The position numbers and the translations under genes are program-made. This document shows positions 60,231 to 64,000 of a DNA stretch of 64,000 bases, in pieces. Position 1 is the stretch's first letter. Every line of letters begins with the position of its first letter. The stretch spans positions 62,001 to 126,000 of the forward strand of contig JAJFLC010000013.1 in the NCBI GenBank assembly GCA_021772895.1, written 5' to 3'. Under the pieces are notes generated by a model. That model was not told the origin of the DNA and ran no database searches. It was given only the letters and a program-made list of their open reading frames with translations. Source of the DNA: Mariprofundaceae bacterium (lineage in GTDB: Bacteria > Pseudomonadota > Zetaproteobacteria > Mariprofundales > Mariprofundaceae).

Positions 60231-60698
60231 GTGATGATTATTGTATCCGTATCCGATCAACTTCTTCATCACCGCCGCAACAGTGGCGTCTGGCACACGT
60301 ACCCTGTCTCCACTGCCGCCAACGGCACAGGCAATACTAAAGGAAGTCTTCAAACCCCACTAGGCAACCACCGCATTGCAGAAAAAATCGGCGATGATCT
60401 CCCGCTCTTCACAGCCTTCAAGGCACGTAAACCATTCTGCATTTACAGTCCCGAAATCGATGACCAAAAAAAAGATTGGATATTAACACGAATTCTCTGG
60501 CTTGAAGGTATCGAAACCGGTAAAAACAATCGTGGTAAAGTCGATACCAAATCACGTTACATCTATATTCACGGCACCCATGATGAAGCAATGCTTGGAA
60601 CGCCAGTTTCTCACGGCTGTATCCGCATGAATAATCTGGATATGCTAGAGCTTTTTGAACACACATTCCCCGGTGAACGGGTCAAAATAAAAACTTAA
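60231..60698 (+). CDS. L,D-transpeptidase (YkuD domain) without signal peptide
   Basis: About 155 residues; start GTG at 60231 or ATG at 60234. The catalytic motif is IHGTHDEAMLGTPVSHGCIRM near residue 110-132, with the nucleophile Cys and His of YkuD enzymes, and GSLQTPLGNHRI near 38 is the substrate loop. These enzymes make 3-3 peptidoglycan cross-links or attach proteins in the periplasm, yet no signal peptide or helix is visible and no upstream start extends the frame. Single plus-strand gene between ppa and tatC. Confidence 0.85.
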   Translation: MMIIVSVSDQLLHHRRNSGVWHTYPVSTAANGTGNTKGSLQTPLGNHRIAEKIGDDLPLFTAFKARKPFCIYSPEIDDQKKDWILTRILWLEGIETGKNNRGKVDTKSRYIYIHGTHDEAMLGTPVSHGCIRMNNLDMLELFEHTFPGERVKIKT

Positions 60699-60751
60699 CT
60701 GCCATCATCAGAGATGACTTAAGCTTGTGTTGCATCGACCAGCACTTTTAC

Positions 60752-61552
60752 TTAATCGGCGACTTTCTTCTTATCTCTATTCATCTTTGCCAGCATGATT
60801 CCTACCTCATAAAGCAACATCATTGGAAAGGCTAAAAGTGTTTGAGAAATAATATCCGGCGGCGTCAGGATCGCAGCAAGAATAAAAGCCCAGATAATCA
60901 CATAACGTCGTTTGGCTGCCAGCGTCTCTGGCTTTACCAGATCAAGGCGCACCAGCATCAACACAACAATCGGAATCTGAAAACTCAAACCAAAGGCAAA
61001 CAACAGCTTCAGCACCAATGTCAGATACTCTTTCACCGCAGGCATCGCCTGAATGGTTTCGGTGGAAAAACCTAAAAAGAACTCAAATATCAAGGGAAAC
61101 ACGATATAAAAGGCAAAGGCCCCACCTGCAAAAAGAAGCAGCAGACTGGCAACAAAATAGCCAACAAAGGCATGACGTTCGTGCTTATAAAGCCCCGGCG
61201 CAATAAAAGCCCATACATGATAAAAAGTGATGGGGGCCGTGATAAAAATACTGAGAACCAGTGCTATTTTCAGATACGTAAAAAAAACATCCGGCGCATT
61301 CAGGAAAATCAGCGGTGTATTGGGTGGCAATGCTGCTCTGAGCGGCATGGAGATAAAATCAAAGATCACATCAGAAAAGTTCATCAACACAGCCACGCCG
61401 ATCACATAAGCAAGCACAGAAATTTTCAGGCGGGTTCGCAACTCTTTAAGGTGTGACAGTAGCGACACCTGTGGTACTTCCGGTGCCTCTGAGGATACAT
61501 CTGAGTGCACATTTGAAGAGGCACTTGAAAGTTTATCAGAAGAGCTACTCAT
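60752..61552 (-). CDS. tatC: Sec-independent protein translocase TatC
   Basis: 266 residues, six membrane helices. LSHLKELRTRL near residue 33 is the cytosolic N-terminal signature, FAGGAFAFYIVFPLIFEFF near 145 and FGLSFQIPI near 198 are TatC blocks. It is the twin-arginine signal receptor. Overlaps tatB by 4 bp (61549-61552). A 30-residue Ser-rich N-tail precedes the core. Confidence 0.97.
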   Translation of the reverse strand: MSSSSDKLSSASSNVHSDVSSEAPEVPQVSLLSHLKELRTRLKISVLAYVIGVAVLMNFSDVIFDFISMPLRAALPPNTPLIFLNAPDVFFTYLKIALVLSIFITAPITFYHVWAFIAPGLYKHERHAFVGYFVASLLLLFAGGAFAFYIVFPLIFEFFLGFSTETIQAMPAVKEYLTLVLKLLFAFGLSFQIPIVVLMLVRLDLVKPETLAAKRRYVIIWAFILAAILTPPDIISQTLLAFPMMLLYEVGIMLAKMNRDKKKVAD

Positions 61553-61863
61553 TCCGCTTTTTTATCTGCCTGTTTTTTGTTGCTTGCCTGGATATCGGCA
61601 ACCGGCTTACCACCAGGCTTGTTTGCCACATCATCCGGCATGGTGCTCAAACCTCCGGACACAGCATCTTTGACTTCATCAACCTCGCCACGAAGCCCTT
61701 CGGTCTCCTGATGAAATTGATGTTTCATCTCACTCATCCATCGACGTGCATGACGAATCGCATTGCCTACCTGTGAAATAAGCTCGGGCATCCGTTCCGG
61801 CCCCAACACCAGAAATGCGACAATACCGATCAAAATCAGCTCAAGCACCCCGATGTCAGGCAT
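61549..61863 (-). CDS. tatB: Sec-independent protein translocase TatB
   Basis: 104 residues. Membrane helix then GPERMPEL hinge (residues 21-28), amphipathic helix with WMSEMKHQFHQETEG, and a polar tail, the TatB form. It works with TatC in signal binding. The 85-bp gap to tatA holds no clear terminator, so tatABC is probably one unit. Confidence 0.93.
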   Translation of the reverse strand: MPDIGVLELILIGIVAFLVLGPERMPELISQVGNAIRHARRWMSEMKHQFHQETEGLRGEVDEVKDAVSGGLSTMPDDVANKPGGKPVADIQASNKKQADKKAE

Positions 61864-61948
61864 CGTTTAAAAAAACCAATATGTTATCTGTGTGATGATT
61901 AACGATATGTCGATCAACCCAACAATGTGTGTAACAAACCATCAGCGG

Positions 61949-62149
61949 TCAGGATGCCTTTGTATCATCCTTAGAAGGTTCTGCGGCGTCTTTGGTCTCA
62001 GCATCTTTTGTTTGATCATCCGAGATATTCTTGCGAAAACTTTTGATGCCTTTGGCAAGACCACTACCAATTTCAGGTAATTTACGTGCGCCAAAAAGCA
62101 CCAGCACAATCACTAAAATAAGCACCAGTTCAGTTGTACCTAATCCCAT
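61949..62149 (-). CDS. tatA: Sec-independent protein translocase TatA
   Basis: 66 residues. [24 protein letters not shown] carries the helix and the FGxxKLPE hinge; the tail is short and charged. TatA forms the transport pore. First gene of tatA-tatB-tatC, read right to left, after the M48 protease gene. Confidence 0.95.
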   Translation of the reverse strand: MGLGTTELVLILVIVLVLFGARKLPEIGSGLAKGIKSFRKNISDDQTKDAETKDAAEPSKDDTKAS

Positions 62150-62255
62150 TGTCTTCCTCCAGATCGTTTACACCCATCTAAAATCCAATGAGCTCGGCAA
62201 GCTTACCTTGAGCCGCAAATAAATATAAGTGTTACCGAATGTTTTGGGTGGCGTA

Positions 62256-64000
62256 CTAACCAGCCACCATCAAAGGCATCGGGCAATCCAGACCATCGGC
62301 GACCGCACGCAGCAGTTCACCTTCTTTCACCGAGATCACACCGTTACATAACACACAATGCACCGCGGCCTTCAGAATCGACTCTTTCAGGTGAGGTGTC
62401 GCCATGTTCAGTTCGGTTAATGCCTTATCAAAATGAGAAAACCGTGCATTCTTTTTATCCGGTAGCAGATGCTCTTCATCTACCAGCAAAGCCATCGACT
62501 CGGTAAAAACTGACGCGGCATTTTCTCCATGGCCTGTTCTTGCCAGCAGGGCAAGTACCACGACAACATGTGGAAATATGGTCTTCATTCGGTAATATTT
62601 CATCGGCAACGGTGCACTTCTGGTAAACTCACCATCCAATCGCCTGATCAGCATTCGATAGAGTACAAACTCAAACAGACTCACCGAATGATCAGCTTTG
62701 ATCACCGCACCCACTGACTTTTTAAATATCGTATACTGAGGCAAGGACATCTCCTTCAAAGCAGGTAAAACCATCTCAGCCAATGGCAGGCGTAACTCCG
62801 AAGCCAAACCCTCAACTTCCATCTGAATCTCCAGCGTCTCCCTGAACACACTCGGATCGGCTGTTTTTTCCAATACTTGCAACTGCACCCTCTTTTTTTG
62901 TGTATCCCGATTCAAAAGCAGTGCATAAACCGCCGCTCGGGCTGTATAAGGATCATGCGCAAAATCACGAATTCTTGCAGGCATTTTGGCCATGAGCAGT
63001 GTGGCTTCCTGAACTGACTCAATATTCGGGCTACCCACCCTTGAAATGATATCATCAGGTGACACATATGAAACGGCCACCTCATCATCAGGTGCCACCA
63101 TAAGTTCAGCCGCAGCATGTGAAATATTGGCCGATGATCGGGTCTTATAATTTACCTTCTCAAATTTCCCTTCAAACCTCGGTTCAATTCTCTTAATACG
63201 CTCTTCAAGCGGTGGATGTGTTGCCCACCAATCACTCGCATACCAGGATTTTAACGCATTACCAAAAAAGAAATGGCTCACCTGCCCTGTTGCCACATGC
63301 GAAACCTTCGATCCTGCTTTATAACCACCAATAATTTTCAAAGCATCTGCAATGCCCGCAGGATTACGCGTAAATTGAACGGCAGATGCATCGGCAAGAA
63401 ACTCGCGCTGCCGTGATACCGCACGTTTAATAAAATCTGCCATCACAACGCCAACCGTACCCACAACAAAGAGCAACAACCCCATCACCAGAAGCCCGGG
63501 GTGTGTACCTCGCTCACGGGAATAACGCGATGTCGGTTTCATCGTCATCAATACAATGCCTGCATCCGAAACCAGCGTGATGCCAAACAACAATCCCATC
63601 ATGCGCATCTTCATGGCTGAATCACCATTCAGAATATGACTAAACTCGTGTGCCATCACACCTTGCAATTGATCACGATTAAGCAATTCAAGCGCACCGC
63701 GCGTGATGCCCACCACGGTATCTGAAGGTGAAAAACCTGCTGCAAATGCATTGATGCCCTGTTGTTCAAGAAGATAAACCGGTGGCACCGGCAACCCCGA
63801 TGCAATGGCCATCTCTTCCACCACGTTTAATAATCTTCGATCAAGGGGACTCCGGCTGGCGGATGGAAGGTAAGTACCACCCAGCATCCGGGCGACTGCA
63901 GCCCCTCCGCCTTCGGAAAGTGCTCGAATACGGTAAACACTGCCACCCAGTATCACAGCCAGTGTGATACCGGTTGATACATAGAACACGTCCCAACTCC
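62256..64000 (-). CDS. Large M48 family metalloprotease, 5' end cut by right edge
   Basis: At least 580 residues. The frame runs open to the window edge, so the GTG at 63989 is probably internal and one or more N-terminal helices lie outside. HExxH zinc site in GVMAHEFSHILNGD, with SRQREFLADASAVQF giving the third ligand, as in HtpX. Beyond the HtpX-like part (about 300 residues) a long C-terminal region follows with no named family; its end (CVLCNGVISVKEGELLRAVADGL) resembles a TerB-like helical fold. Envelope protein quality control is the likely role. Confidence 0.88.
   Translation of the reverse strand, partial: SWDVFYVSTGITLAVILGGSVYRIRALSEGGGAAVARMLGGTYLPSASRSPLDRRLLNVVEEMAIASGLPVPPVYLLEQQGINAFAAGFSPSDTVVGITRGALELLNRDQLQGVMAHEFSHILNGDSAMKMRMMGLLFGITLVSDAGIVLMTMKPTSRYSRERGTHPGLLVMGLLLFVVGTVGVVMADFIKRAVSRQREFLADASAVQFTRNPAGIADALKIIGGYKAGSKVSHVATGQVSHFFFGNALKSWYASDWWATHPPLEERIKRIEPRFEGKFEKVNYKTRSSANISHAAAELMVAPDDEVAVSYVSPDDIISRVGSPNIESVQEATLLMAKMPARIRDFAHDPYTARAAVYALLLNRDTQKKRVQLQVLEKTADPSVFRETLEIQMEVEGLASELRLPLAEMVLPALKEMSLPQYTIFKKSVGAVIKADHSVSLFEFVLYRMLIRRLDGEFTRSAPLPMKYYRMKTIFPHVVVVLALLARTGHGENAASVFTESMALLVDEEHLLPDKKNARFSHFDKALTELNMATPHLKESILKAAVHCVLCNGVISVKEGELLRAVADGLDCPMPLMVAG

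Overview
The window is a stretch of chromosome from a Gram-negative proteobacterium. It carries kdsA (Kdo for LPS), a single-chain purL, tatABC and lipoproteins with lipoboxes. The base composition, a predicted Na+-type membrane pyrophosphatase and the housekeeping gene set would suit a marine lineage such as the Zetaproteobacteria, but this is a guess from gene content and no 16S is present. Almost everything is on the minus strand; only four genes (46.1-49.9 kb and 60.2 kb) are on the plus strand. No tRNA, rRNA, insertion sequence or CRISPR array was seen, and no gene-free stretch exceeds about 230 bases.

1-30.7 kb: one long, tightly packed minus-strand polysaccharide operon read from about 30.7 kb to the left edge and beyond. 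It starts with a MarR-type EPS-associated regulator whose start codon lies inside a perfect 10-bp inverted repeat next to a TTGACA promoter. Four sugar modules follow. (a) Gmd, ColD and ColC (with ManC upstream) fit GDP-L-colitose synthesis. (b) RfbF, RfbG and RfbH make CDP-3,6-dideoxy-4-ketohexose. They are followed by an acylating acetaldehyde dehydrogenase, a 4-hydroxy-2-oxovalerate aldolase, a thiamine-diphosphate enzyme and two SDRs. This set can be read as a route that adds a C4 unit to C-4 of the sugar and yields a branched decose of the erwiniose type. (c) A GtrB-like glycosyltransferase, a GT-C-like membrane protein and GtrA surround an FAD oxidoreductase, an SDR and a methyltransferase, and look like a lipid-linked side-branch sugar module. 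(d) A WbuB-like transferase, an RmlD-like reductase and the start of a FnlA/WbvB-like dehydratase fit UDP-L-QuiNAc or L-FucNAc. Wzx, Wzy, GT10, CgeB-like and GT2 transferases and FkbM/class I methyltransferases complete the cluster.

30.8-44.7 kb: pyrG-kdsA-eno-ftsB-gltX-cysS run into manC and a TviB/WbpO-type UDP-sugar dehydrogenase with almost no spacing, so polysaccharide precursor genes hang on a housekeeping operon. purL stands upstream on the same strand.

44.8-64 kb: small lipoprotein, rpsT (TTG start), a plus-strand antiporter-gluQ-cysM group, a GGDEF/EAL protein, the aspS-lipoprotein-icd operon (icd fused to a C-terminal zinc ribbon), a class V aminotransferase, a DUF4389 protein, membrane pyrophosphatase hppA beside soluble ppa, an L,D-transpeptidase, tatC/tatB/tatA and a large M48 metalloprotease cut by the right edge.
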